From Pirellula sp. SH-Sr6A (lineage in GTDB: Bacteria > Planctomycetota > Planctomycetia > Pirellulales > Pirellulaceae): DNA of 64,000 nucleotides. The position numbers and the translations under genes are program-made. Under the pieces are notes generated by a model. That model saw nothing but the letters and a program-made list of their open reading frames with translations. It did no database searches and was not told the origin of the DNA. The DNA lies in the NCBI RefSeq assembly GCF_001610875.1, contig NZ_CP011272.1:1965988-2029987 (forward strand). The letters are read 5' to 3'. Below are positions 55,391 to 64,000 of this stretch, one piece after another (within the stretch, counting starts at the first letter, position 1; every line of letters begins with the position of its first letter).

Positions 55391-57220
55391 ATGGCTGCCG
55401 ACCCGCTGATCTATTGTCTTGAAAATCTAACAGACTATGACCAGTTCGAGCGATTGTGCGATGACATGATGGCCCTAGACGGCTATCGCAATATCGAACC
55501 TATCGGCGGTAGCAAAGACAAAGGCCGCGACGCGATTCACGTCGATTCATCTACTGGAACGGTGGCGATTTTTGCTTACAGCGTCCGCGAAGACTGGCGA
55601 AAAAAACTCGGCCAGGACAGTGAGAAAATTCGAAAGCACGGCCACCCTTGCAATCGCCTCGTATTTCTTTCTACGGCGGTGTTTACCCCTTCAGAGCGGG
55701 ACGAAGCGGTTCAATTCATCCAGGACACCTACGGTTGGCCGCTTGAACTGTACGGGCTAGAACGTCTTTCCAGTATGCTGCGATCGTCGCACCGCGAATT
55801 AGTCTCGCAACATCCGCAGATATTTACACCGCTCTTTTTTCCATTCGCAGGTGGGTTATCGCTTTCCCCTTCACCAGATCACCTAGTGGTAGATCACGTT
55901 GAGGCTGACGCTGGATTGGCCCACTGGCTTTCCAGGCGGTTGACCCTCGCAGGCTTTCACGTCTGGTGCCGGGGTTTAGCTCCAATGGCTGGTTCGTCGG
56001 TCAATGACGCGGTACGCGGACTCCTTACACAGCGAGCTTTCCGATACATCCCAATCTTAAGCCCCGAGGCATTAAGCGATCCAGAGTTCACGGCTCGCCG
56101 AAATATGGCCCTCGCAGTCGGAGGGTCACGCGGTTCACAATTTCTGATTCCTGCCATCGCTAAACCATTCGATTCCGCCCGACTGGATCAGGAAACACGA
56201 AGCATAACGGCCGCATCATTCCATGTGAGTTGGGCCCTCGGACTGAAATCCATCGAAGAAGCACTTTCATCAACCGCTTGTCCAAGAAAGTCGGAGGGAG
56301 CTCGTGACCTCGCCATCCGATCCTACTTCCCGGGGGAGATTATCATCAATGAACCGGAGGATCTGGCCTCCAATCTATTCAAGGTAACTCACGTCCCAGA
56401 AGTTATCCGCCGGTTTCACTCCTCGACCCCAATAACCGATGAAGACGGCCCGCTCGCAGGACAGTGGAGCTTTCGGAAAGTAAGTCCGACGCATTTCCTG
56501 AGCTTTCATTATCCGCCTGCGGAACTAACCGTGGATCATGGAATTACCCAGAAAGGTGGTTCAATTTGGAGAGCTACGCCTGAGATGGATGGCATCAGGA
56601 TAGACAATCTACTGATAGAACTCATCAAAAAATCACTCTATGCCGAATCCCGCCGACGCGGGCTAAACTATTGTACGGATCGCAGGCTCGTTTATTTTCC
56701 TCCCCGCTTGCTCAGAAATGACAACTTGTCATTTCAAAGGCTAGATGGCTCACATACGCATTTTTCGGTGGTCGGAGAGCGAAGCCATGGCTGGGGAGAT
56801 CGTGCATCGAAATACCGCTACCATATAGCTCCCGTCTTTGCAGCAAGCGGCGATCCCAGTAAAGGATTCGAGATCATCGTTCGTATCCGCGCACATATCA
56901 CAGACCTCTCAGGAAAACAGTTCCCAAGGCGAGGCGGATTGATCCGAAGAAAAAAACTCTGCAAAAGCTGGTGGAACGAAGAATGGCTGAATAGGGTGAT
57001 GGGCGTGATGCAGTTCCTCGCTGACGGTAAAGACGGGATCGAAATCGGTTCAACCACAGATGATATTCTCCGGGTGGAACGGACTCCCAGAGTCTGGTCT
57101 GCCCCCATCAGAATCAACGAGGATGCTTTAAAAGATGCGAAAGCCATCGCCGAAGAAGAGTTCATTACTGGAAACGACATCGAAGAAAACGAAGACGACG
57201 ATGCCTATGCCGATGCGTAA
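55391..57220 (+). CDS. Mrr-like/TIR-like/APAZ protein, partner of short Argonaute
   Basis: A 609-residue protein with three parts. Residues 1-150 resemble a Mrr/restriction-type fold: DQFERLCDDMMALDGYRNIEPIGGSKDKGRDAIHV with Glu20 and Asp47, but the next strand (VAIFAYSVREDW) has Ser64 where ExK or QxK is expected. Residues 165-265 resemble a TIR fold (LAHWLSRRLTLAGFHVWCRGL; YIPILSPEALSDPEF; SQFLIPAIAKPFD), but no Glu is at the place where NADase TIRs have it; the nearest is Glu232. Residues 350-590 match APAZ (GQWSFRKVSPTHFLSFHYPP; IDNLLIELIKKSLYAESRRRGLNYC; WSAPIRI), the Argonaute-binding domain. The tail is acidic. The overlap with pAgo is 20 bp. Confidence 0.82.
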   Translation: MAADPLIYCLENLTDYDQFERLCDDMMALDGYRNIEPIGGSKDKGRDAIHVDSSTGTVAIFAYSVREDWRKKLGQDSEKIRKHGHPCNRLVFLSTAVFTPSERDEAVQFIQDTYGWPLELYGLERLSSMLRSSHRELVSQHPQIFTPLFFPFAGGLSLSPSPDHLVVDHVEADAGLAHWLSRRLTLAGFHVWCRGLAPMAGSSVNDAVRGLLTQRAFRYIPILSPEALSDPEFTARRNMALAVGGSRGSQFLIPAIAKPFDSARLDQETRSITAASFHVSWALGLKSIEEALSSTACPRKSEGARDLAIRSYFPGEIIINEPEDLASNLFKVTHVPEVIRRFHSSTPITDEDGPLAGQWSFRKVSPTHFLSFHYPPAELTVDHGITQKGGSIWRATPEMDGIRIDNLLIELIKKSLYAESRRRGLNYCTDRRLVYFPPRLLRNDNLSFQRLDGSHTHFSVVGERSHGWGDRASKYRYHIAPVFAASGDPSKGFEIIVRIRAHITDLSGKQFPRRGGLIRRKKLCKSWWNEEWLNRVMGVMQFLADGKDGIEIGSTTDDILRVERTPRVWSAPIRINEDALKDAKAIAEEEFITGNDIEENEDDDAYADA

Positions 57221-58745
57221 TGTGACATACGGTGCTGAAGAAGTCTTCAGCCTTGACGAACCTCTCCTCGAGTTTGGTGAAGGGCAATATGCCGTCGATC
57301 CACACGACGGCCTTGCACTTTACGGGCCTTACTCTCAAGGCATGGCCGCCCACCCGGTATCGCCGCCTTACATGGTGATCGGCACCCCTGAAGGTATCGC
57401 CGCCATGCGTGCATGGTCCGAGGCCATGAACCAAGCCCACGCAGCAACTGAGACCAAGACGACCACCTCATTGAAACTCCATCGTTTGTGGCCACCTTAT
57501 CCCGGATTCGAGGTCGCCTTCGGTAGCCGGTGGTCAACGACTCCGATTACAACCTTGGAACTTAATCGTGAAGAATTGCTAAACGCATCACGCAAGAAGG
57601 ACTCGCACGAACGATGCTTTGCAGTGATTGAGCAAATCATGCCAGCGTTTGAGAGAGCAAGAAAGCACGATGCGAAAATAGCGGTCGCCATCTGTGTCGT
57701 GCCCGACGATGTATGGGCCAATTGTCGCACTGAATCCCGCGTTGCGAATCCCACAGATGTTGGGATCACATCCTCAACCAAGAAATCTCGGATGCGTGGG
57801 CAAGGTGAACTCTTCGAGGAATTCAATGCCGAGCAATATCATTTCTCTCCGGACTTTCGGCGTCAGCTAAAAGCCAGGACTATGCGATATGACATTCCAA
57901 TACAGATCATTCGGGAATCAACACTCAAACTCTCAGATGAAAAGACTTTTGGTGAGAGAGGGCTAACCCGACTTTCTGACAGAATGTGGAACCTTGGCAC
58001 TGCTTTGTACTACAAGGCGGGTGGGAGGCCTTGGAAGCTCCATTCCGCACGGGAAGGAGTCTGCTATATCGGGATCGCTTTTCGCCGAGCAAACAAAGGC
58101 AATCGCACCGCTTGCTGTGCCGCTCAGATGTTTTTGGATAGCGGTGATGGAATTGTTTTCCTCGGCGAATACGGGCCTTGGTACTCCCCTGATAAAAATC
58201 AGTTTCACATTGAACGAGATGCAGCGAAACGGCTGTTAAAAGGGATTCTCAAAACCTATTCTGATTTAGAAGGAAAGCCCCTCGCTGAAGTCTTTCTGCA
58301 TTGCCGTTCAAGCATCAGTCGGGACGAATTCCAAGGATACAGCGAGGCTTGCCCTCCAAATTGCAAACTGGTTGCCGTGCGAGTAAAATCGGATTCATAC
58401 GGCCCACGTCTGTATCGAACGAGTTCCATGCCGGTCCTTCGCGGCACATTCCTCAAGATGAGCGACCGCTCAGGCTTTCTCTACGCATCAGGGTTCAAGC
58501 CCAGACTTGGAACTTACGACGGCTGGGAGACGCCAGTGCCTCTTCGGATTGATATCCAACATGGTGGCGCCAAGATTGAACAAGTCGCTCGCGACATCCT
58601 TGGGTTAACCAAACTAAACTACAACGCCTGTAAACTAGGCGAGAGCCAGCCCGTTACCGTGGGGTTTTCGGATGCCGTAGGGGAGATTCTGATTTCCAAC
58701 CCAACGGTTGCGGACAGACGCCCGAGCTTCAAATTCTACATCTAA
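57201..58745 (+). CDS. Short prokaryotic Argonaute (MID-PIWI, catalytically inactive)
   Basis: A 514-residue protein from the ATG at 57201; ATGs at 57207 and 57213 are also possible. No N or PAZ domain is seen. The MID domain (about residues 120-245) includes KIAVAICVVPDDVWANC and the guide-pocket-like DIPIQIIRESTLKL (Gln235). The PIWI domain (about 250-510) includes YIGIAFRR, where the first catalytic Asp is Ala293, and EVFLHCRSS in place of the usual acidic strand. The site is therefore inactive, as in other short pAgos, which bind guide RNA and target DNA and trigger an APAZ-linked effector. It is the last gene of the operon. Confidence 0.88.
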   Translation: MPMPMRNVTYGAEEVFSLDEPLLEFGEGQYAVDPHDGLALYGPYSQGMAAHPVSPPYMVIGTPEGIAAMRAWSEAMNQAHAATETKTTTSLKLHRLWPPYPGFEVAFGSRWSTTPITTLELNREELLNASRKKDSHERCFAVIEQIMPAFERARKHDAKIAVAICVVPDDVWANCRTESRVANPTDVGITSSTKKSRMRGQGELFEEFNAEQYHFSPDFRRQLKARTMRYDIPIQIIRESTLKLSDEKTFGERGLTRLSDRMWNLGTALYYKAGGRPWKLHSAREGVCYIGIAFRRANKGNRTACCAAQMFLDSGDGIVFLGEYGPWYSPDKNQFHIERDAAKRLLKGILKTYSDLEGKPLAEVFLHCRSSISRDEFQGYSEACPPNCKLVAVRVKSDSYGPRLYRTSSMPVLRGTFLKMSDRSGFLYASGFKPRLGTYDGWETPVPLRIDIQHGGAKIEQVARDILGLTKLNYNACKLGESQPVTVGFSDAVGEILISNPTVADRRPSFKFYI

Positions 58746-59126
58746 CCGCTGCCAACCCACGTCCACAAGGTCCACATCGATGGCTATCTGCGATCGAAGA
58801 ACATCCTAGATTTGGATATAAAGTCAGCACTGAATTTCCCCTCTTCTACTGAGAAAATGTCAAAGTTTCGACCTCCAATCCCAGATACCAGCGATAAAAA
58901 GTCCAATGGCTGTTTTGTCGCCCCGACTATAAACTAGGCAGTCTTTGAACACTGCACTTTAGCCGAAGATCTATAATAGATCGTAACATATAGAAATGAA
59001 CAGTGGCTTAGTTACGCCGCCAAAGTCAATCGCGAGCAAACCTAGGGCCAAAACGCCTCACCCCGTCTACCTCACTGTCATGAACGCTCGCATCCGCCCC
59101 CCCAATGTATATGCCGCATTGGCGTT
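58746..59126. other. Intergenic region, 381 bp
   Basis: This lies between the convergent pAgo and sulfotransferase genes. I see no gene, clear terminator or att repeat. It may contain the right boundary of the island, because DNA to the right is visibly AT-richer. Confidence 0.4.
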
Positions 59127-60071
59127 CTAGCCCAGGTACTTCGAAAGCCCAAATGCTTCGGTAACCTCAGTGATGTAATGCAGTTGGAAATGGGTCAGTT
59201 GAGTCCGTCGAGCAAACGGCAGGTCAGTTCTGGCTCGCTTTGTAAGATTGACCGCTTTCGTCGAACTCGATTCGATATTTAGCCAAGTTAGGATTTCTCG
59301 CCAAACCACCGACATTGACAAGCAGTCAGAATAGGAAACACATCGTACATTGGGAAAGTGCACCGCATCGGTATGGGCTATCCAGTTCTCGATACACCAT
59401 CGCAATGCAAGTCGGTCACTGAGACTGGAGCTACTCTGCAGAAACGGTTCAAAATCCTTCAGCCGAGTCCAAAGCATTGGGTTATGATACTTGAGTTGCC
59501 GAATATCGCAATCAAACTCCCATCCTTTTGATGATGCTAATATTTGCGATTGAATAACATCGATGGGATTACGGACGAGATAAATAACCTTTAATTCTGG
59601 CCATAGGTTGCATATACCCTCTAACGCCAAACATGCTCTAATCTCCTTTATCACTCGCCAAGATGCTTTATTCCTGTTACAGGCTTGGCGAGTCCAGTAC
59701 GTATTACATGCTCCGAAAAACAGTTCTTCTAAACCCCTCAGCTTTTCGATAGACGCTAAATCATCTCGAGTGGCATATAACTGCAAATTAAAGTCAATTC
59801 TGCCTCGATCGAAGAATGGCTTCCGTAACGCAAACTCGACATCTGTATTTAAAAGCATCGGCTCGAATATAATTTGGGCCTCCATTATCTCGGCGACAAC
59901 CGATCCAAGCCAAGTTGTACCGCTTCGCCCAGACCCGCAAACCAAAATCACGTTCGCTGGAGACATCGCCTGATGTTCGTACCTCCAGAAAATGTAGTTT
60001 ATTAAGCATCCAGCATGAATCCAGCCACGAGAAAGGAGATGAAAGATATGGGTCTTGATGTTGTATTGCAT
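59127..60071 (-). CDS. Sulfotransferase family protein
   Basis: A 314-residue protein. The PAPS-binding loop is clear: VILVCGSGRSGTTWLGSVV (5'-phosphosulfate site), and the 3'-phosphate site VIYLVRNPIDVIQSQ follows at about residue 185. The remainder is helical, as in the family. It would transfer sulfate to a glycan or other surface molecule. It is the last gene of the minus-strand cluster, 54 bp after the glycosyltransferase gene. Confidence 0.85.
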   Translation of the reverse strand: MQYNIKTHIFHLLSRGWIHAGCLINYIFWRYEHQAMSPANVILVCGSGRSGTTWLGSVVAEIMEAQIIFEPMLLNTDVEFALRKPFFDRGRIDFNLQLYATRDDLASIEKLRGLEELFFGACNTYWTRQACNRNKASWRVIKEIRACLALEGICNLWPELKVIYLVRNPIDVIQSQILASSKGWEFDCDIRQLKYHNPMLWTRLKDFEPFLQSSSSLSDRLALRWCIENWIAHTDAVHFPNVRCVSYSDCLSMSVVWREILTWLNIESSSTKAVNLTKRARTDLPFARRTQLTHFQLHYITEVTEAFGLSKYLG

Positions 60072-60125
60072 AACTGACCGAGCTGGCTATATAAATCGCA
60101 ATTAGTAGTGATTTGCTTGTTCAGA

Positions 60126-60983
60126 TTACGTAATGTTATTCGACTTTCCAATTCTATGCTCCTGCAACAAGGAGTTCCTAGTTCCAAAACTGTAAAGGTT
60201 CTTCGTTGCCAAACGATAGAGAAGCTTTTGCGGCATCGGGACAGCAAAACATTCTAGAAGAAACCAAAACAAGGCTCTTTTGTCCATTCGACTCAGCCAA
60301 TATCGTCTCTTGACATACAACACGCCAAGTAAGCATTTGCGAGTCCTCCTTGCTTTGATCTGACCTGAATGCAGGCGATAGTTTATCAAAGCTTCATCGC
60401 AATTTGCAAACCTTGCGCCATTGAAGGCTAGTCTGCTCCATAAATCATAATCCTCAATTGGATAACCGGTCTCCCGGTATCCGTTGACAGCATTAATCGC
60501 ATCTCGCCTAATTGTTACTGACGGATGACAGAATGGAACGAACAACTGCATGGACTTCAAGATTTCCGCATGGTTTCTTGGGAAGCAACGATATCCTCGC
60601 TCAATCCCATCGCTATCAATTACCCTGACCTGCGATCCGAGAACGTCGACTTCTTTGTTCGAGTCGAGTACAACAGTCTGTTTCTCAAGTCTGTCTGCAG
60701 ACATTACGTCATCCCCATCAAATATTGCAATATACTCACCTTGACTCATTTCAATACCAAAATTCTTTTGATTAACCAGCGTTGTGCGCACGGGGCGTTC
60801 AAAGTATCTAATTCTAGAATCGGAAAAGCACCGAATAACTTCTCGACCGGAAATATAAGAAGCATCCTCCACTACAATTACTTCAAAATCTGTCATCGAT
60901 TGGGATAAAACACTGCTCAATGCCTCGCGTAAATACCGAGGTTGTGGATTGAGTACCGCCATCACGATTGAAATTTTGGGCAT
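60126..60983 (-). CDS. Family 2 glycosyltransferase
   Basis: A 285-residue protein from the ATG at 60983, which gives the classic start MPKISIVMAVLNPQPRYLREALSSVLSQS. A GTG at 61067 overlapping the upstream stop would add 28 residues of unclear origin. The GT-A nucleotide-binding fold has FEVIVVEDAS and the DxD-like site IAIFDGDD. It then has DYDLWSRLA. It probably adds a sugar to a surface glycan. Confidence 0.88.
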   Translation of the reverse strand: MPKISIVMAVLNPQPRYLREALSSVLSQSMTDFEVIVVEDASYISGREVIRCFSDSRIRYFERPVRTTLVNQKNFGIEMSQGEYIAIFDGDDVMSADRLEKQTVVLDSNKEVDVLGSQVRVIDSDGIERGYRCFPRNHAEILKSMQLFVPFCHPSVTIRRDAINAVNGYRETGYPIEDYDLWSRLAFNGARFANCDEALINYRLHSGQIKARRTRKCLLGVLYVKRRYWLSRMDKRALFWFLLECFAVPMPQKLLYRLATKNLYSFGTRNSLLQEHRIGKSNNIT

Positions 60984-61063
60984 TTCATCTAGTTTCTTTG
61001 CGTTGTTGAATAAAAATATCAAATAACCCCACTTTGCTCCCCAAAAAGCCTTACTCGAACCAA

Positions 61064-63163
61064 TCACTCTGAAGAACGCATCTTTACCCTAAATAAACGA
61101 ATCTCTCCAGATACGGGAACAGGTTCAAAAAGCTGTGGATTTTCCATCAGGATACTGCCCGCCTTAGCGTAGTGCGGACCGGTTGGTACCTGCTCGACAG
61201 CAACAAACGATACCGAAGAGCGTATTATCTGTTTCAGCATAGAGTCAAGATCTTCGACCCTTTCCGGTCTTATTACTTTTCTCTCGCGAAATGGCCCCAG
61301 CAAGGGATAATACCGATAGACATATGCTAGTATTGCAATCGGTTTGTCCTCCATTTTGTCTAGAGTAGTAAAAAGGCTGCCAGAAGACCAGTCATCATAG
61401 TGGCGATTGTAATTTTGCACCCAATAATGTCGACTCTGCGCAATTAAAACAAGCCCAAGACCTAATAGCACCAAGACCGAATATTTCGGAAGCCTTATAA
61501 CCAATCGATAGATAAGGCATAGTGCCGCCAGTGTTACGCAAGACAAAGAAATGACATCGCCCACTCGATCTATTGCTTTTGCGTCTATCAAAACGAAAGC
61601 CTGATAGGCAATGATTGTGACAAACATAAGTTTACACCAAATGCTTTCTTGCGAAATATTCCAAGTACGCAAAACCCTATTGAGCAAAACAAATGCTAAG
61701 ATAACGGAAAGCGAAATGCCGCAGAGCGAGAATCGAATTGGCGAATAGCCGGACGCAGCCATATTAAGCGTTCCAGGAGTTGTCTCAGCGCCAAATGGAG
61801 TGACAACTGCAAGCAACCATGAAAACAATGACGCAATAATGATAATACAATGCTTTTGCTTTTCCGAGCGTTGGGAGGTGTAGGAAACTATCGTTAGCAC
61901 CATAATGACAGCGGGAGTAGTTAAACAGAGGCCAGTAAAGATCCACCCCAAATTCTTAACAAAACCCCGCAACACAAACTCGTGTAGATACGGACTGCCG
62001 TTCCCGAGTAAAGTCGTAGTCCAAAGCCCAACGCTGCGGTGTCTTAGCAATTGGTCCGTATCATGAGTTAGCCCGAGCGGGTAAAATGGCGTGCCAGAAA
62101 TATAAATATTCCTGCAGTACCAGTACATAAACAACGGTGTGGAAATTAATATGCACTGGATCAATAGATAACTTGGGAAGCTTCTGTTTATCCTCCACAG
62201 GGACCCGTAGAATATAATAATAAGCAGCGTGGAGTACCCAATCGCGTAATACTTTACCCCTGCTAATAGTCCAACCGCAACGCAGAATATGATGTGTAAA
62301 AAACTCTGTGGTCTCGCAAGATACAAAAGTGACAAGGCCAATCCCGCGAGGAATAATGCACAAACGGTTAGGTCATTCTTTAGGTCGACCATTTGGCGAA
62401 TAACGGTGTAATTAGTCACAGAAAATAGCAAGAGAGCGTTGCGGACAGTCGAAGAAAGATCCATTATAGATCCCAAGGTAAAAATCGCGACTGCTAGTAA
62501 GAAAGCACCGCAGAAATTAGCTGTCGAAAAGAGGAAGTCACAATCAAATGGGTTGGTAAACCACAGGGCAAGCAATTCATTATTCCCCGGATCAGCCCAA
62601 CGGGCGCAGTTAGGCGCGTAAAGCGAATCTATTTGCTGCCAGTGGACTGTCAAGGGAAGGTGGTACATCAAGGTGTCCCAGTCTAGAGGCAGTGCGAACA
62701 TGCCGTTCATAAGAAAAATACTGGTTCCAAAAATAAAAAGTGCCCAAAGTGGTAATCGATTGCCATTGAGAATTGTTCGCTCGTCGCGTATTACTGAAGG
62801 TGATTTTTCACTGCATTCCTTAGGCAACGATATGGAACGCAATTTCGCGATGGCGAACAACGCCAATGAACAAAGCAACACAAAAAAGATTACTCGAGAT
62901 GCAGAAAGATTACCCAAAACGCCATTAATAGTTGATGCAAAGACAACGAGGGCCATGCATATAATGCTGCTGCATAGTGCCCGTACAGATTTATTCTCAT
63001 ATGGCAGGAAGGTCGTACATAGTTTACAAGCGCTGTAAACACTAAATATTGAAGTTAATGCCCAAGCGATTATAATCGGATCCATTAATTTGAGCATTTG
63101 CGAGGATTCTGGCATGAATGGGTTAAAGGTGAGCTGTCTATCAATATCGGTTTGCGATGCCAT
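61064..63163 (-). CDS. Membrane glycosyltransferase (GT39/PMT_2-like)
   Basis: A 699-residue protein with more than ten membrane helices. The first large loop has PLDWDTLMYHLPLTVHWQQ, with an acidic residue before Y-H-x-P as in lipid-linked-sugar glycosyltransferases (ArnT/PMT_2). The C-terminal 80 residues form a soluble domain. It begins one base after the upstream DUF1559 stop and ends at the start of the GT2 gene. It probably uses a polyprenyl-phosphate sugar at the membrane. Confidence 0.8.
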   Translation of the reverse strand: MASQTDIDRQLTFNPFMPESSQMLKLMDPIIIAWALTSIFSVYSACKLCTTFLPYENKSVRALCSSIICMALVVFASTINGVLGNLSASRVIFFVLLCSLALFAIAKLRSISLPKECSEKSPSVIRDERTILNGNRLPLWALFIFGTSIFLMNGMFALPLDWDTLMYHLPLTVHWQQIDSLYAPNCARWADPGNNELLALWFTNPFDCDFLFSTANFCGAFLLAVAIFTLGSIMDLSSTVRNALLLFSVTNYTVIRQMVDLKNDLTVCALFLAGLALSLLYLARPQSFLHIIFCVAVGLLAGVKYYAIGYSTLLIIIFYGSLWRINRSFPSYLLIQCILISTPLFMYWYCRNIYISGTPFYPLGLTHDTDQLLRHRSVGLWTTTLLGNGSPYLHEFVLRGFVKNLGWIFTGLCLTTPAVIMVLTIVSYTSQRSEKQKHCIIIIASLFSWLLAVVTPFGAETTPGTLNMAASGYSPIRFSLCGISLSVILAFVLLNRVLRTWNISQESIWCKLMFVTIIAYQAFVLIDAKAIDRVGDVISLSCVTLAALCLIYRLVIRLPKYSVLVLLGLGLVLIAQSRHYWVQNYNRHYDDWSSGSLFTTLDKMEDKPIAILAYVYRYYPLLGPFRERKVIRPERVEDLDSMLKQIIRSSVSFVAVEQVPTGPHYAKAGSILMENPQLFEPVPVSGEIRLFRVKMRSSE

Positions 63164-63164
63164 C

Positions 63165-64000
63165 TCATTTGTTGTCGGACCGGCTACCTAAACTGTGGTA
63201 AACGGTAGTGTCGATTTCGAAGGAAATACTACGGACGGAACAGTCGCAAAGTGCAAAAGTGCATGAAGTATGGGGAGATCCGAAACTCCCTATCGAGCTT
63301 AGCCCAGGAGTGTCATTTAACAACGGCCATCGCGAATTGGTGCTGCGATGGTTGTCGTTATTGAAGCCTGAGAAGAGCGACTCGCTATCCCCCCAGTCAA
63401 GTCCATCTTTATAATGCAAAGAGTTGAGGTACTTCTCTCCGGTCAGAATTGTATTGCTTAGACCATCAATGATTTCAGCAGACTTAATCGAGCGTCGAAG
63501 ATAACTGATCCCTGACCAATCTGGTGGCGGTGCAGGCCAGCGGTTCTGAATCGAAAACAGAACACCTTCGCGGTCGTCGGATGGACCGTAGAAGTCCAGA
63601 GGCCAGAAGTTGATTGTCTCACGATCAACTGTACCACTACCAATGTTTACAGCATAGTCGGAACGAGCAACCATCTTAAGCGCCGTCACGACACCTACGG
63701 GCCTTAAACAAGGTATACATGCATTGTTGACAGCAAACACCCCAGATCGCCGCGAAGGGCAATTGAAAATCGGCACGTTCGAGGAAATTCTTGCCCGTAG
63801 GCCGGTATCTCGAACGGACGCTGCAGAGTGATATCTTCCAATTTCAAATAGGGAATTTTGCTCCAAGTAGGGGAGGATCGCATATCCCCAGGAACCAGGT
63901 TGATCAGAATCCATATCAGGGAAGCCTACCCAACCATATCCCCATCCACCGCTTGGATACCTTCGCTTTGTAGATTCGAAGTTGCTCATTGCTGTTGCAA
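63165..64000 (-). CDS. DUF1559 protein, N-terminus outside the window
   Basis: The frame continues beyond the right edge (codons 63990-63998 are open), so the ATG at 63987 is internal. The part seen has DUF1559 sequence: FESTKRRYPSGGWGYGWVGFPD, WGYAILPYLEQNSLFEIG, FNCPSRR, SAEIIDGLSNTILTGEKYL and the end block SFGSPHTSCTFALCDCSVRSI. The missing part would hold the pilin-like helix. It is the first visible gene of the glycosyltransferase cluster. Confidence 0.9.
   Translation of the reverse strand, partial: ATAMSNFESTKRRYPSGGWGYGWVGFPDMDSDQPGSWGYAILPYLEQNSLFEIGRYHSAASVRDTGLRARISSNVPIFNCPSRRSGVFAVNNACIPCLRPVGVVTALKMVARSDYAVNIGSGTVDRETINFWPLDFYGPSDDREGVLFSIQNRWPAPPPDWSGISYLRRSIKSAEIIDGLSNTILTGEKYLNSLHYKDGLDWGDSESLFSGFNNDNHRSTNSRWPLLNDTPGLSSIGSFGSPHTSCTFALCDCSVRSISFEIDTTVYHSLGSRSDNK

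Larger units (their letters stand above)
37020..58745. mobile_element. Putative genomic island with serine recombinases and a defence operon
   Basis: The left edge is placed where comM homology stops (about 37020). Inside lie a small and a large serine recombinase, several short unrecognised genes, an XRE regulator and the defence operon. The right edge is not seen; 58745 is only the last base of the defence operon and the island may extend into or beyond the glycosyltransferase cluster. Attachment sites could not be identified. Confidence 0.5.

Noticed and set aside
46165-58745. DISARM or BREX system
   Set aside because: An SNF2 helicase and a methyltransferase are present, but no DUF1998 (DrmB), PLD nuclease, PglZ or BrxC-like gene; Mod/Res fit a type III-like system better.
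1-64000. CRISPR array
   Set aside because: The only regular repeats are the 315-bp coding units; no short repeat-spacer pattern or cas gene was seen.

Overview
The window reads as chromosomal DNA of a planctomycete, most likely of the Pirellulaceae. Supporting this are two DUF1559 pseudopilin-like proteins, a dockerin protein with the planctomycete LEPR-XLL-type N-terminus (LEERRLLA), a giant cadherin-repeat protein, an SHD1-domain secreted protein and several small secreted proteins of planctomycete type. No rRNA, tRNA or CRISPR array was recognised.

Positions 1-10112 are the 3' part of a giant surface-protein gene. It contains 22 tandem repeats of exactly 315 bp, with nested, nearly identical higher-order duplications. 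Next, on the plus strand, come a pqiA/pqiB-like lipid-transport pair, astD-astB (arginine succinyltransferase pathway) and a small secreted protein. From about 16.3 to 31 kb the genes run on the minus strand: TspO, the dockerin protein, an AhpD-like secreted protein, a DUF1559 protein, a small secreted protein, two coupled bacterial PH-domain proteins, an SseB-like protein, lspA, an SH3/HEAT-type pair, a short membrane protein and a coiled-coil FlgT-C-like protein. The plus-strand sdhC-sdhA-sdhB operon (succinate:quinone reductase) follows, with udk downstream.

At about 37.02 kb the ComM/YifB ATPase gene stops abruptly at its Walker A motif. From there a genomic island appears to begin: small unknown genes, a small serine recombinase translationally coupled to a large serine recombinase, and an XRE regulator with a divergent secreted-protein gene sharing palindromic operators. 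The island then carries a tightly coupled seven-gene defence operon at 46.1-58.7 kb.

The defence operon is the most interesting part. Its order is winged-helix regulator, SNF2 helicase, nuclease-AIPR protein, type III-like Mod methyltransferase, Res helicase-nuclease, a Mrr-like/TIR-like/APAZ three-domain protein, and a catalytically inactive short Argonaute. Genes overlap or abut by a few bases throughout. A short-Argonaute immune module is therefore welded to a type III restriction-modification locus with an added SNF2/AIPR pair, behind one predicted promoter that carries a palindromic operator.

From 59.1 kb to the right edge, visibly AT-richer DNA carries a minus-strand cluster: sulfotransferase, family 2 glycosyltransferase, GT39-like membrane glycosyltransferase and a DUF1559 protein cut by the window edge. 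This is probably a surface-modification cluster.
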